In this document: positions 48,533 through 59,736 of the stretch, one piece after another
How the letters are laid out: each line of letters begins with the position of its first letter
How positions within the stretch are numbered: the first letter of the stretch is position 1
Origin: Aurifilum marmelostoma
Lineage: Eukaryota; Ascomycota; Sordariomycetes; Diaporthales; Cryphonectriaceae
Assembly: GCA_027559495.1 (NCBI GenBank)
Contig: JAMXSV010000026.1
Location: 1,178,001-1,242,000, forward strand
Direction of reading: 5' to 3'
DNA length: 64,000 bases
Made by a program: the position numbers and the translations under genes
The notes under the pieces: model-generated
The model's input: only the letters and a program-made list of their open reading frames with translations
The model's database searches: none
Told to the model about the DNA's origin: nothing

Positions 48533-51500
48533 ACGATGACGCCTGCTGCTGATGCCGAGTGATGATGCTGCGGTTTCGGCCTCATTCCATGGACAAGTCG
48601 GCCCATGCACCACATGATGAACCACCACACAGTCACGATCGTGGGCACAGATTCCAAAGTAACCTGATCTGCATAGCAAGTAGATACTTAGTATAATGTG
48701 CCCACCAAACAAGACCCTAGCCTCTCTGTCAAGAATAATATTTGATTGGAAATTTGGGCGGCGAATCAGGGATGTTTTATTTTTCCTTTTTTCCTTTTTG
48801 CCTTCTTCGATCTCTCTCTTTCTTATGAGCAAATTAGCTAGGCGAGATTGAGCCTAGCCCTGGCCGCAGCCAAATATAGAAAACTTTGGGCACACACAAT
48901 AAAATGACAATAAAGCATGGTGCCGGATAAAAACGATTGGTCGAGTACCGCCTGGCCGCGTCCAACCCCCCCCCCCCCGCCCTCTCTCCGCTCCCTTGGG
49001 TTGGGGAATGTGACGACCAAAGGGCGAGCAAAAGAGGTGTGTGTGTGTGTGTGTGGGTGGCCTAGTTAGTGGTGGTGGTGGTGAGAAATCCGAGCCACAT
49101 GACGAGCACAAGTTTTTCCCCTTCGAGAGCTGCCCACCACCTACCTGCTTGCAGTGGCTGCCCAGCCTACTATTCCATCTATCATGCATCCTACTTGACC
49201 TTGTCTGCGCCACTCTCCGCCCCGTCATGAGAGCTCTCTCATGGGGGGGGGGGAAGGAAGAAAAGGAAGCGAAAAAAGGTGAGACAGATAACGTGGTTGT
49301 CCCAGCTTCAGAAGACAACCCAGAAAAGGAAAAAGCGCTGATACACGGTCTCTTGCTTTCTTCCCACTGGGACCTTCCGCCCCGCTTTCCTTTCCCCTCC
49401 TTCCTACTACGCCGTTTTCTTTTTTCCCGGCCTCCTGTTAACCTATCTAGGACCGCCCCTCAGCGTCATTGGTCCCCCAGGCAAGAACCCGAATGCTGTG
49501 TGTGTTCCTGCGCCACAAAACGCCCCGCGCAAAAAAAAGAGACTTATCGCCTCTGCCTAACATTGGAAAAAAAAAAATATGCCACATGACGGGCACGGGC
49601 ACGGGCAGCACGGCTGGTCCCCCCTCTCGTCCTACGCGCTGAACAAGAGAAAGGGACCGGGAAGGGGAGGGGTTTGGGAAAACAAGTTCAGGAACATAGA
49701 CCCGCGTGTTTCCACCCGCAGCAGGCAGGGCCGGGGGCGAGCAGGCTTGAGCTAGGAGGGAGGGTCACACGGGTTTCCGGTATTGGGAAATAGAGGAGGA
49801 TGGAAATGGCATGGGGTGGATGTATGTCTTGCCTGCACGTCGTCACTAGTTTGGGATTTTTTTTTTTGGGGGGGGGGGCCTGTGTGAGTGAGGGTGTGTG
49901 TTTTGGGCCTCTGTTGCTGCGGCCGGGCGGGGTCATTTTTTTTTTTCTTTCTCTGTCTTCTTGTTTCTTTCCTTCCTTTTTTTTAAAAAAAAAATCAAAG
50001 GGAGTGGAAAGGACAAGAGAGAAGGAGGGGAGGGGGTGTTGAAGCGGCCCGTCAACCGACTTTTCTTGTCTTGTCTTTGGGCGATACAATGTCTGTTCAG
50101 TGGCTGGATCATATGCCGGAGCAGCTGCCGTCATAGTGAAGCAGAAAAGGCTGAGGCCCTGTCATGGCTGAGATATTGGTGGGGCCTGGGGGGAGAGGGG
50201 AGGGGAGGGAATGGCTACAGACTGACTGCCTTTCATCAGAGACAGACGTGGGCCGAGTATTGTTGTACAACCCTCATTTCCTCCCTCACCTCTCTTCTCC
50301 CATTCTCTCCAACGTCAGAACGCTCACTCGCCTGTGCCAGTCCAGCCAGCCGCTCGTCTCTGGCAGTTCCCCGAGGCCAGGTCATGGGAGGGGGAAGGGG
50401 GGGGGACCGTGTCCTCGCCGAACAAGGCTGGCCATGGCTGCTAGCTCATTGATCCGAACGTGTGCGTGCCGTTCATGATCTGCTCTCTTGTCGTCCTTTC
50501 CCACCCCTCCCCCCCCATATCGTCCTCAGCAACAAGAAGGGTTACTTCGGAGAGAATCCAGGGTGCACGTTGGACCAGATATGATGGGTTACACAATCCC
50601 CCCCCCCCCCCTCTTTCCCCTTTCTACTGCATTCTCGTAGGTGTGGATGTGCGTGCGCGTTCGGGACAAGCCTCGGGGACCACCACCTCGAGGTAGGGTT
50701 GCGCCCCATCCCGTCTCGAGCCCGATCAAGAAGAGAGAAGACACAACAAGAAAAGAAACATGCATACATGCTTCCCCAAGATGGGTTTGGCCGCTTCCTA
50801 GGCCCGCCCGGCCGTCGTATCTGTTACTTTTTTTTTTTTTTTGTTAATCCCTTCTTTGCTGCAGGCGCGGGAAGAGAGAACAAGAGTTGATACGATGAGA
50901 AATTCTCCGATGGGGGAATTGGTGGTTGGCGGGGAAGGATGGTTGGCATATGTATGTTGTCTTGCTACTGCATGCACAGCCTTGTTTGTTTTTTTCTTCG
51001 GTTCTTTCCTCGAGAAAAGGCAAGCAATAAGCCTCACCCCCAAAGAAGAAAAGAAAGATATTGAGGTTGGGGGGGGGGGGGTTGGTGTATGTGTGTGTTT
51101 CCTTTTGCGGCCGGCACGACGACGGGCTCGGTAGTGTACCTTGTCAGAGCCTCGGGCGACGACGTGTATGCTTCTCTCCGTCTGTCTCTCTCTCTATGTT
51201 CTCTCTTTCTTTCCCTTATTCTTCTTTTCGTGTCCCATTCCTCTCAGCCTCGCCACCTACGCAGGCTAAGGTCATCTATCGGCCGCAAGAACAAGCTTCC
51301 TCTCTACTAACCCCCCCTCCCCCCGTGGCGTCGCGCTGTGGCGTTCCCCGCTGAAACGGAAGGGTGGGAGGATTCCTCAACCACAAGAGCTGAGATGGTG
51401 ACAAAAACACCATACTGCTTGCTGAATCCTGTTTCTTTGCGTCCCTCTCCCCTTCCCCCTCCCCCCCCCCCCCCTTCTCACTCTGAAACTAAAAACCTGG

Positions 51501-52280
51501 ACCCGATCGCGTGGTAAGAACGTGGTCTCCCCCGAACGCCCGCATGAGAACCGGTCCCTTTTTTCTCCCCCCCCCCCCTTGTTCCTCTCCCATTGGGCAA
51601 GTTTCTCCTTATGCTTCCGCAATCCAAGACGGCAGCATCGTTCGCTACGTTATGGCTCTAAATATATAACAACCACAAATATAACCCGGCGTCGTGCGGT
51701 CGGTGGTGGTGCAGCGTATCATCAATGCGGCCTGGCCTTGTGTGGCTCAGCCCTGCAAGGCTGACAAGTCTAATTTCCCCTCGGGCCCCCCTTCTTCCTC
51801 ACCCCCAAGGGCCAATCCCCATACGTTTTGCTCCTATCACCCTCTCCCCCCCCCTGGTACTTTTTTTTTTTTTCTTCTTCTTTTCAGCCAGCAACAATAC
51901 ACACCCGAACTGCGTTTGTCCCAATCCAGGAAGGGGACATTGGATGCTTGTGGCTGAGCTGATGAGGGAGCGAGCGGTCCACGTCATTCATTACACGCTC
52001 CTTTGTTTTCTTCTTACTGGTCCACGGAGGAGGGACACAGAAAAGAAAAGGAATCAAGACTGGTCTCGTCCGCCGACTTGTCACCAGTCTAGCCAGCCAG
52101 CTCGCCATGTCGGCTCTCGCTTGGCCACTCCCACCTACAGGTGCGAAAAAAAGAATAAATCTGGTGTCGGCAAGGCCAAGCAGAGGGGGGGCCCCTGTCC
52201 CATCTTTTTATTGCAAAGGATTGTTGAGGAGGAGAACAAGGGCAAAAAGAAGCCTACAAGTGAGAGAAGAACCATGTTCC

Positions 52281-52303
52281 TTTTTTTTTTTTTTTTTTTT
52301 TTT
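52281..52303. repeat. T23 tract
   Basis: Twenty-three consecutive T, the longest homopolymer I verified in the window, followed by a C-rich stretch. Confidence 0.9.
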
Positions 52304-53957
52304 CCCCCTCCCCTACCCAAGAAGGAATCTTTCATCCTCTTCCCCCCCCCTCCCCCCCAGACACGTGGCTTGGTTTCCGCGGTCGGGACAGACAACACCC
52401 AGCTCAAGCACGTCAGCCAGCAAGAAAAAAAAAAAAAACCCCCAACAAGGGAAAGAATAAGAGAGACAGGACAGAAGAAAAAAAAAGAGGAGCTTGTTGA
52501 TCATGCCATGTATCCTGCAAGGGCACGCTGAGTGGAACCATGGGGCCATGGCCCCGCCCGCCCCTCGTGTCGTCCTTCCGTCCGTTGTCTGCCTGTCTCT
52601 GGCCACGTGGGGGCCGAGTATTGGGGGAGATGGATGGCCCCGAAGGGGCGGGTCGGAGGAAGAGGAGGCCTCGATGCCGGGCGTGGATGTACGGTGGGTT
52701 GCGTTTTACCTCTCTTTTTTTTTTTTTTTTAATTTTTTTTTTTTTTTTTGGTTTGGTGCTGTTGTTGTTGTTGGTGGTGGTGGTGGTGTGCTATTTTCGG
52801 GTAAGGACGCGCTCCTGAGAATTCCTATCGCTGTCTTCAGGGCGGGCGAGCAGTCGTCTTCCTTTCAGCCAAGTTATTCCTACGATTTTCCTTCCAGCTG
52901 GCTTCGCCATCATGCCCAGCATCCACGAGCCAACAGTATTCTAGTCTTGTGTCGTCAACTGATCTGCACTTGAAGGAGGGAGGTGTTGAGAATGGTGTTC
53001 AAGAGCAGTAGGCTGCCTTGCTTGTACAGAGACTTCCCACCGGAAAACAAGAAGAAAAAAAAAGGGGGATGTGGTCTCAGAAGAGAGTGAAGGCGATCTG
53101 ACTCTGTGGTGTATCCTCGCACAAATGAACATGTCTTCATCTTGCTCCGACCTACAAGCAAACCTAGGAGGGAGCCGAGCAGTCCCAAGATCAGAGACGT
53201 AGTTTCCATATCAAGGTCCTATCAAATAGCACAAAATTCCAATCCCATACTCAACAATGGGTGGGTATAGATGATTCTCACTGAACCCTATCACACATCC
53301 ACATGTGAATATACACAAGCCGCCTTCTCAACATCAAAAGACAACGTGGAATCGTCAGTTACCTCCTCCCCTCAGACTTCCTTCGTTCGATAATCATGCT
53401 TCGTGATGCAGCGTGCTGTAGATGCAATCGCTCGGAGACAAAGTCTCATGTCGACCTTGGAAGGGTGCTGGCTTTGTCTCTTCCCCCCTTTCCCCTCCCA
53501 TCACCCCTTCACGCTGGCTCGCTCGCTCGTTGTCTCGAAAGGAACAGAAAAAGAAAAAAGAAAAAACCAAAAAAACCTCGCGCTCCCCGTTTTGTTCCGC
53601 CCTGTCTTGACCCTTCTAGTAGAAACCTTGCCCTGCACCTTGCCCGCTCGCGTCCCAAACCATGTGTCACTCCAGATCCGTTGCCCCTTTGCATGCCGAC
53701 ATGCCCGTTCAGTTGTCCTGGAAGAGAACCCTGATGCATCATGACAATGACACGAGCGAGATTATCATCCCCCAACACCTCGCCATGCGTGATTCACACA
53801 AGACCCGCCCTCCCTTGCCGCGTATATCCATACGAACACCGGCCAAATTTGACACATAAAGGGAAATCAGAGGAGAAAGGGAAAAAAAAAAAAAAAAGAA
53901 GAAGATGCAAAACTCAATTTACAGGAAGACAAAAAAGGAGAACAGGCTGTTCGGCTG

Positions 53958-56900
53958 TTACTGCAGCCCAATGTTGACCTCCTGCGCCACCAGCCCATAG
54001 ATCCAGTTCGCCTCTGTGGCGCTGCTGCACTGGAAGCACCACTTCTTCACCGTGCCCGCCAGGCCTCCCGTCCTCGGCGCGACGCCGACCTTGTTGTCCT
54101 CGTCACGCAAGTCCTCCCACACGTTCAGGATAATGCCGCGTGCACCTAGTCGCCCGAAGCACTTGGACCCGAGCACAACGTCCAGCACGATGATCGGCTT
54201 GTTCTTCTCAGGGTCGCTGTCGCCGAACCGGAACGTCTTCTTGGGGATCTTGGTCACAATCACACGCTTCTCCATTCCGTGCCGGATGCGTAGTTCCTGC
54301 CTCATACCCGGGGGCGGCCGCGTGATCTGCAGGTTGCAATTGCCGTGGTCTTCCCACTTTGTTGGTGTCACAAGCAGGTGGCACCGGATCTTAAGGTTGT
54401 CACTGCCGAGGACAACAGTGCGGCCGCTGGTCTCGGTCAGGGGAGACGGATGGCGACCGTGGCGGTGTCACGTTGCCAGAGGAGGATGAGCCGCTTGTGT
54501 ACAGCGATGCGGTAGCTGTTGGGGGACGGCTCGTGCTGCGCCGGTCCACAGAAGACTTGTCAATGTTGAACGACGGGCTGCTGCCGCCCGTGAGACGATT
54601 GAAGAGCGACGGCCCGGAAGAGCTCGACGACGTGCCCTGTGACTGGGACGCTGACTGCGACGGCGCGCGCGTCGACGCCCGGTAGCTGTTCCTCCTGCCG
54701 AACCAGCTACGACGATTGCTGCCTGTCGACTGGCCGTCAGGGTCCTGGGCGCCCGCATCCGGTTGTCCGAACGAGCGGAACCTGGCTTCTTCCTCAAGGG
54801 CCTTGTACTTAGCATTGTTGAGGCGAGCCTGGTGGACAGCCGTATACAGCGTGGACCCCTCCTTGGTAGACGTCGCCCGGAAGCGGAAGATCTTGCCGTC
54901 AATCTTGGCCAGCTTACAGTAGGGCCGGACCGGAGACCGCACCTCGAGGTCAATAACCGTGCTCTGCCGGATCATGACGATGGGCGTAAGCTCGAGGGCA
55001 ATCAGCGGCTGCATGCGGGACAGGTCTGCATCACCGCCAAACTCTGAAGACCCTGACGAGTTCAGAGCCCCAGTGCCCGCGACAGTGTGCATAGACAGCG
55101 GGTATGCCTCGATCAGGCCGGGCGTGACGACAATAGAGCACGCCTCGTGCCATGCATCTCCCCACTGCCCCTTCTTGTCGGACCAGTACGATATTGTGGC
55201 GATCGTCTTGACGGTGTGCTCTGGGTCCTTTGCGCCTCCAGGGCCCAGACGGCCATAGAGACCAACCTGAGAGGCCGAGTGAGACGGTGTGATGCTGCTA
55301 TCGGACACGACCGACTCGACGGCTGAGATGTTGGACGTCTCCTTGATGCTGATAGCAGGCTGTGTGTCGGGCACGTCAGCCTCGTCCAGCTCATCACCCG
55401 ACGACTCGACATCCGAAGCAGAGTCACTGTCCGACTCTGATGAGTCAGAAGAGGCGTCTGAGGGGCGGTACTCGTGCTTCAGCGGCGAGGATCCACGGCG
55501 TCTTATGCGAGCTGCAGGGGCCAGCTCGACCGGAGCGCCGAGAGGCGCTGGCTTGCTCGTAGACAGAGTGCGGTGCACAGGCGGCGGCGGGGCACCGTCC
55601 TCGCGGAATGGCTTGCTGTTGGGGGGAGACTTGGTGAGCTTCTTGGGATCCGGCCGCATATCCTCCCGGAGGGGTGTGCTGTCAGGCCTGCTCTTCCTCT
55701 CGTAGGACTTCTGCGTTGGTGTGCGTTCTGGTGACGGACTATGCTCAAAGGAAGACGCATCTGCTGGAGGAGTCCTTGGGGTAGACGGGGTGCTTGCATG
55801 CCGCCCGTGGTAGCGGCTTGGTGTGCTGGATTTGGGCTGCTCATCCGCCGCGCTGACTGTTCTTAATGGGGCTGGGATATGTTTCTTGCGTAGGCTGGCT
55901 GGTCCAGTCCGCTCGCCTAGGGGCACATCACTCTCTTGACGAGGGGAAGAGGACGTGGGCGGGCTTTCCTTCCCGATATCACTGTGGCCCATCTGTGGCG
56001 GCACCGGCGTCGTCCCCAGCATGTCCAGCCAGTCCAGCACCTGCTCATCGAGATCGGTCGACAGCGTCAACAGCTCGTACCACTCTTTGCCATTATGCCT
56101 GCCACGGATCATCAGGACGAGGTCACCAGGATGGTCACCCCTGCGGGCGGAGATGGCCGACTTGGGGATGGGAGGGAACATGAGGCAGAACCGAGCATGG
56201 CCAGTGTCTCGGATGAGGACGTCGCCTCTGTCCGTGGGGTCCTTCGGCTTGTCCCGGTAGATGAGCTCGACCTGACACTCTAGTCTCTGGCCGTTGGAGT
56301 GGGCGAGGTCCAGGGAGAAGAAGTCCTTGGCGTTAACCTGTCGGCTCGGGTCGATGAGCACTCCTTCCATGGGCTTCAAGTTTCGCAGGTCGGAGCAGCG
56401 GCTGGTATCCGTATTGCTGGCGTCCTCATCCGTCTTGCGAGCAACTTCTTCACGGTATCGCCTGCGAGCCTTCTCCTGGAGCGTCGTGAAGTCGTTGATT
56501 ACCAGTTCGAGCTCGGGATGTTTGACGCCAACGGCACGTGCACCCCTCAGAAGCTTGAGCAGCCCCCTGATCCGTGTCAGTGGTCTCGTCAGGAGGCGCT
56601 GGAGATCGACGGGCTGGCCCTCGGTGTCTACGACATCGCCGGCCGCGTTGCGAGGCATTGCATTGACCAGGGAGTCCTCGTCGTCCATCCGTCCTGGAGC
56701 CGGCGCGAGGTTGACAACTATGCCTTCGAAGCCCAACCGCCATGCATCCAGATACTTGTCATATACCGGGTACGCCGTGAAGACCCAGGTGAGTATCCTG
56801 TCCACGTCGTTCAGTGGTGCCCACTTGTGCAGGGCCTTGAGCTTTTCCAGGGCGACACCCATGCTGACCACAGCCTTGCCGAGCGTGTCTCCTCGCCCGC

Positions 56901-59736
56901 CGTCTTGCGACGCTGTGAATAGATCCGTGGCGTAGTCTCCCTCGCCGTGGACAGCCTTTTTCAGCAGCACAGGGATCGCGCCGTCCACTAGGGTCTTCAG
57001 CTCCCTCCGGTAGAGGTCCTCGTCGATGGAGAACTCTTTCAGCAGATCCTCCACAGTAACCTTCTCCAGGTTGCTAGTCCTCCGCCGAAGACTACTAGTC
57101 GACTTGATACTGCTGGCCCGGACGGGGCCATTGTTGTCCGGAAGAGATAGGACCGAGACCAGGTCCGAGTGTTTGGTCAGGCGGCGCTTCAGCCCCGGCG
57201 CTCCACCTCTGTTCCGCCGTGAGACAGCACTGGACCTAGTAAGTGCCGTCGTCTGTGTCACGGTTGACTCTGAGAGGACAGTCATTGTTTCGGAACCAAC
57301 GGTGCTCTCCGACCCCTCCGAGATGATTGTTGATAATTCATATTGCCCGTTTGTCGGTGGTGGCCGGTGTCTAGGAATGGCTGGCGTCATGTATGGTCCC
57401 TCCGTATAGCCACTCGCATCAGTAGTGGAGACATAGGACGATTCTGGTGATGGTGATCGTCTTAGCGGATCGACTGAGCGGACATGAGGGTCTCCCTGGT
57501 TGTTCCGCTCCACATAGTCCGTGTAGCTCGACTCTGATTCCGTCTCGTCCGTCTCGTCCGCCTCGTCCGTGTCCTGGTAGCTAGAGTAGGCCTTGGGTGG
57601 GAGCTTGTGTCCACTCGACTCTCCTCTGAAGAGGTTATTGAGGGTCTCGCGGAGAGGCGTCTTGACCGAGGGCTGCTTGAAGGTATTGACCTTGGTCGCC
57701 TTGCTCCTCTTGAGCCCGACCGGTACCTGGCTGGCTGGTTCGGAGGGCTTTTTCTGCGCTTCACTCTGCAAAGGAGATTGTTGTTGTTGTTGTTGTTCTT
57801 GTTCTCTGCTGACGCGCGGAGGGTCGGCTGGTTCTGCCGCCTGAGTGGCTGCTGCCTTTTGTGCGATCTCGGCCGATGCGCGCCTGCGGACATCCTTCTC
57901 CCAGTCTTTCTCGACCGAATTGCCCTTGGGAGCTGGTTTTTCGACAAAAGGGTCGACCGTCCCGTTCAGCCACTTCTCGATACTCGGTGGCTGGTTCACA
58001 ACAGGCTTTGGGGGGTCGACCTTCTCGTGAACGATCTCCTTGGCCCCCGTCATGATCTTCTTGAAGGCATTGGGCACCGCCTTGAAGCTGCTGGTGTTCT
58101 TCTGAAGCTTGGGTCGCTTGAAATGATGGTGGTCTGCCCCAAGCGGCAGATCAAGTTCGCTGAAGGCCGAGTTGCCGAAGGGAATGTCTGCAAGTGATTT
58201 CTCCGGTGCGCTGGACGGCTTGTCCGACTCATATTGCGAGTCGGACCCCGAGCTGGTCCATGACCCCTCATCATCGGAATAGGTGATGGTTGTCTCGGTG
58301 GCTGTTGGAGCTGGCGCCGTGGCGCGACGCATCATTCGCCTAGGTCCCTGGGACTTGGACTTCCTGGTAGGAGTGTCTGCTTCCGGGTCCTCGGTGATGC
58401 CGTCCCTTCCAGTGGGCGTCCGCTCACGGTCTGCACTTGGCACACGGGCCGTTTTGTCCCTCGAGGTCTTCCTAGGAACAGCACGAGGCTGCTCGGGGGC
58501 CGGCACTGGGCGGACTCGGATCCCGTCGTCGGGCAGCGGTGAGGTCTTGATCGGCTGGACGCGGATTCCATCGTTCACGACGACGGGTTCCTTTTTCCTG
58601 GTGGGCTTGATGCTCAGCTTCTCGTCGCCGCTGGCGTGTGGGCTCGCCGTTCTCGCCGTTCTCACGGCCTTGACCCGAATGCCGTCGTCCCCGGAGCGAC
58701 TACTACCGGTGGCCCAGGTGCGTGCGCTGCTCTTCGCATCCTCCTCCACTGTGATGAATTCTGAACCGCGGCCGTTCCTCACGGTTGAACCATCCTCCTC
58801 CACCGTGATGGTGGCTCCACATCTGGTGGCGTATTCGCGAGCGGGTCTGGGGTTCTCTGGTATCTTGGGCGGTGCCGGAGATTCGGGAACCTCAACCTTC
58901 ATTGCCCAGTCCTTGACCCTATTCTGTATAGTGGGCGCCTTGTTCACCTTTGGAAAACTCGGGCTGATCTTTGCGCCCGACACGGCAGCTGGCTTGGGAG
59001 ACGTGTTGCCCTTGTTCCGCTTCATCCAGTTATCGTCACTAACGATTCTCTTTTTGGGCGGAGCTTTGGGGCGCTCGGCGGCGGCGGCCGGGGTGGGCTC
59101 TTTTGGCGTTTCGTTTTTCGTGGTGTCAGAGCTCTTCTCTGGGGGCGGCGATGTCTTGGGTGTGCCTGCAGACTTCCGCCTCGGCTTCTCCCTGAACTTG
59201 ATGCGTACTCTGTCCTCCTCTGTGACGCTCTCCTCGTCGACATGGACAGCAACCTCGGTAGGCTCGCTGGGAGCGTCCTCCGGGTTGCCCCTGGCCATGG
59301 CTGCAGCATTGTTCTCCTGCCACTGCCTCACCCGAGACTGCACCCCGCCAGGCCTCTGGACCCTGCGCACAGCCTCCTGGCGCATCTGCTGGCGCAGTTC
59401 CTGCCTCACCGCTGCGGTGTCGACACTTTTCCGGCGGGCGGCGGCCTGGCGCGCTGGCGATGGTCGGCCGAGGAGGAAGTCACCCAGCAGGCTGGGCTCG
59501 ACGGGCTTCTTGGACGGTGATGATTTTCGGACCCCGGCGCTGGGGCCGCCGGCTGCGGCGGGAGCACTCTTGGGAGTCTGTCCGGCGGACGTCTTGCGGT
59601 TGGCGGGTGTGGCGACGCCATTATTGCCAGGTCGTTTCGCAGCCGGAGGGGTCTTGTTTGCTGCAGAGGCCTTCCGAGGGCTCGTGGGTGGTTTCTCGTT
59701 TTTGCCCTCATCGGTTGATGCTCTCGCAGGGGCCAT
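53958..59736 (-). CDS. large Dbl-homology (RhoGEF)-like protein
   Basis: This is a very large protein (about 1900 residues) with a disordered Ser/Pro/Lys/Arg-rich N-terminal half and a helical region at about residues 890-1100 resembling a Dbl-homology domain. That region has Leu-Leu-Lys-Glu-Phe then Tyr-Arg-Arg-Glu-Leu-Lys-Thr-Leu early and Leu-Thr-Arg-Pro-Leu-Thr-Arg-Ile later. A PH-like segment follows. Such proteins act on Rho-type GTPases at septa and tips in filamentous fungi. A Bud3-type role is possible but not shown. The main exon runs 59736 to about 54503. The conserved C-terminal part (Lys-Ile-Arg-Cys-His-Leu-Leu to the stop at 53958) is in another frame. A 76-nt intron 54502-54427 (donor GTACAC, branch CTGAC, acceptor CCAG, correct phase) joins them into 1900 residues. 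The alternative is one surplus base in the four-base run 54440-54443. Without either, the first frame stops at 54400. Confidence 0.75.

Larger units (their letters stand above)
39137..53957. other. 14.8-kb gene-free region upstream of the Zn2Cys6 regulator
   Basis: No open frame here shows a domain, coding bias or consistent splice partners. The longest (223 residues, 42622-43293) has mixed composition and no family likeness. The region is punctuated by homopolymer runs: G14 at 40346-40359, G10 at 42063-42072, G12 at 45022-45033, C13 at 48966-48978, C14 at 50598-50611, G13 at 51069-51081 and T23 at 52281-52303. It also has TTG/GAT triplet repeats (48491-48532) and two short palindromes (43935-43953, 45608-45632). 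The part nearest 39137 must hold the promoter of the regulator, and TTAGGG at 39749-39754 lies there. The right end is the 3' flank of the large RhoGEF-like gene. Confidence 0.55.
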
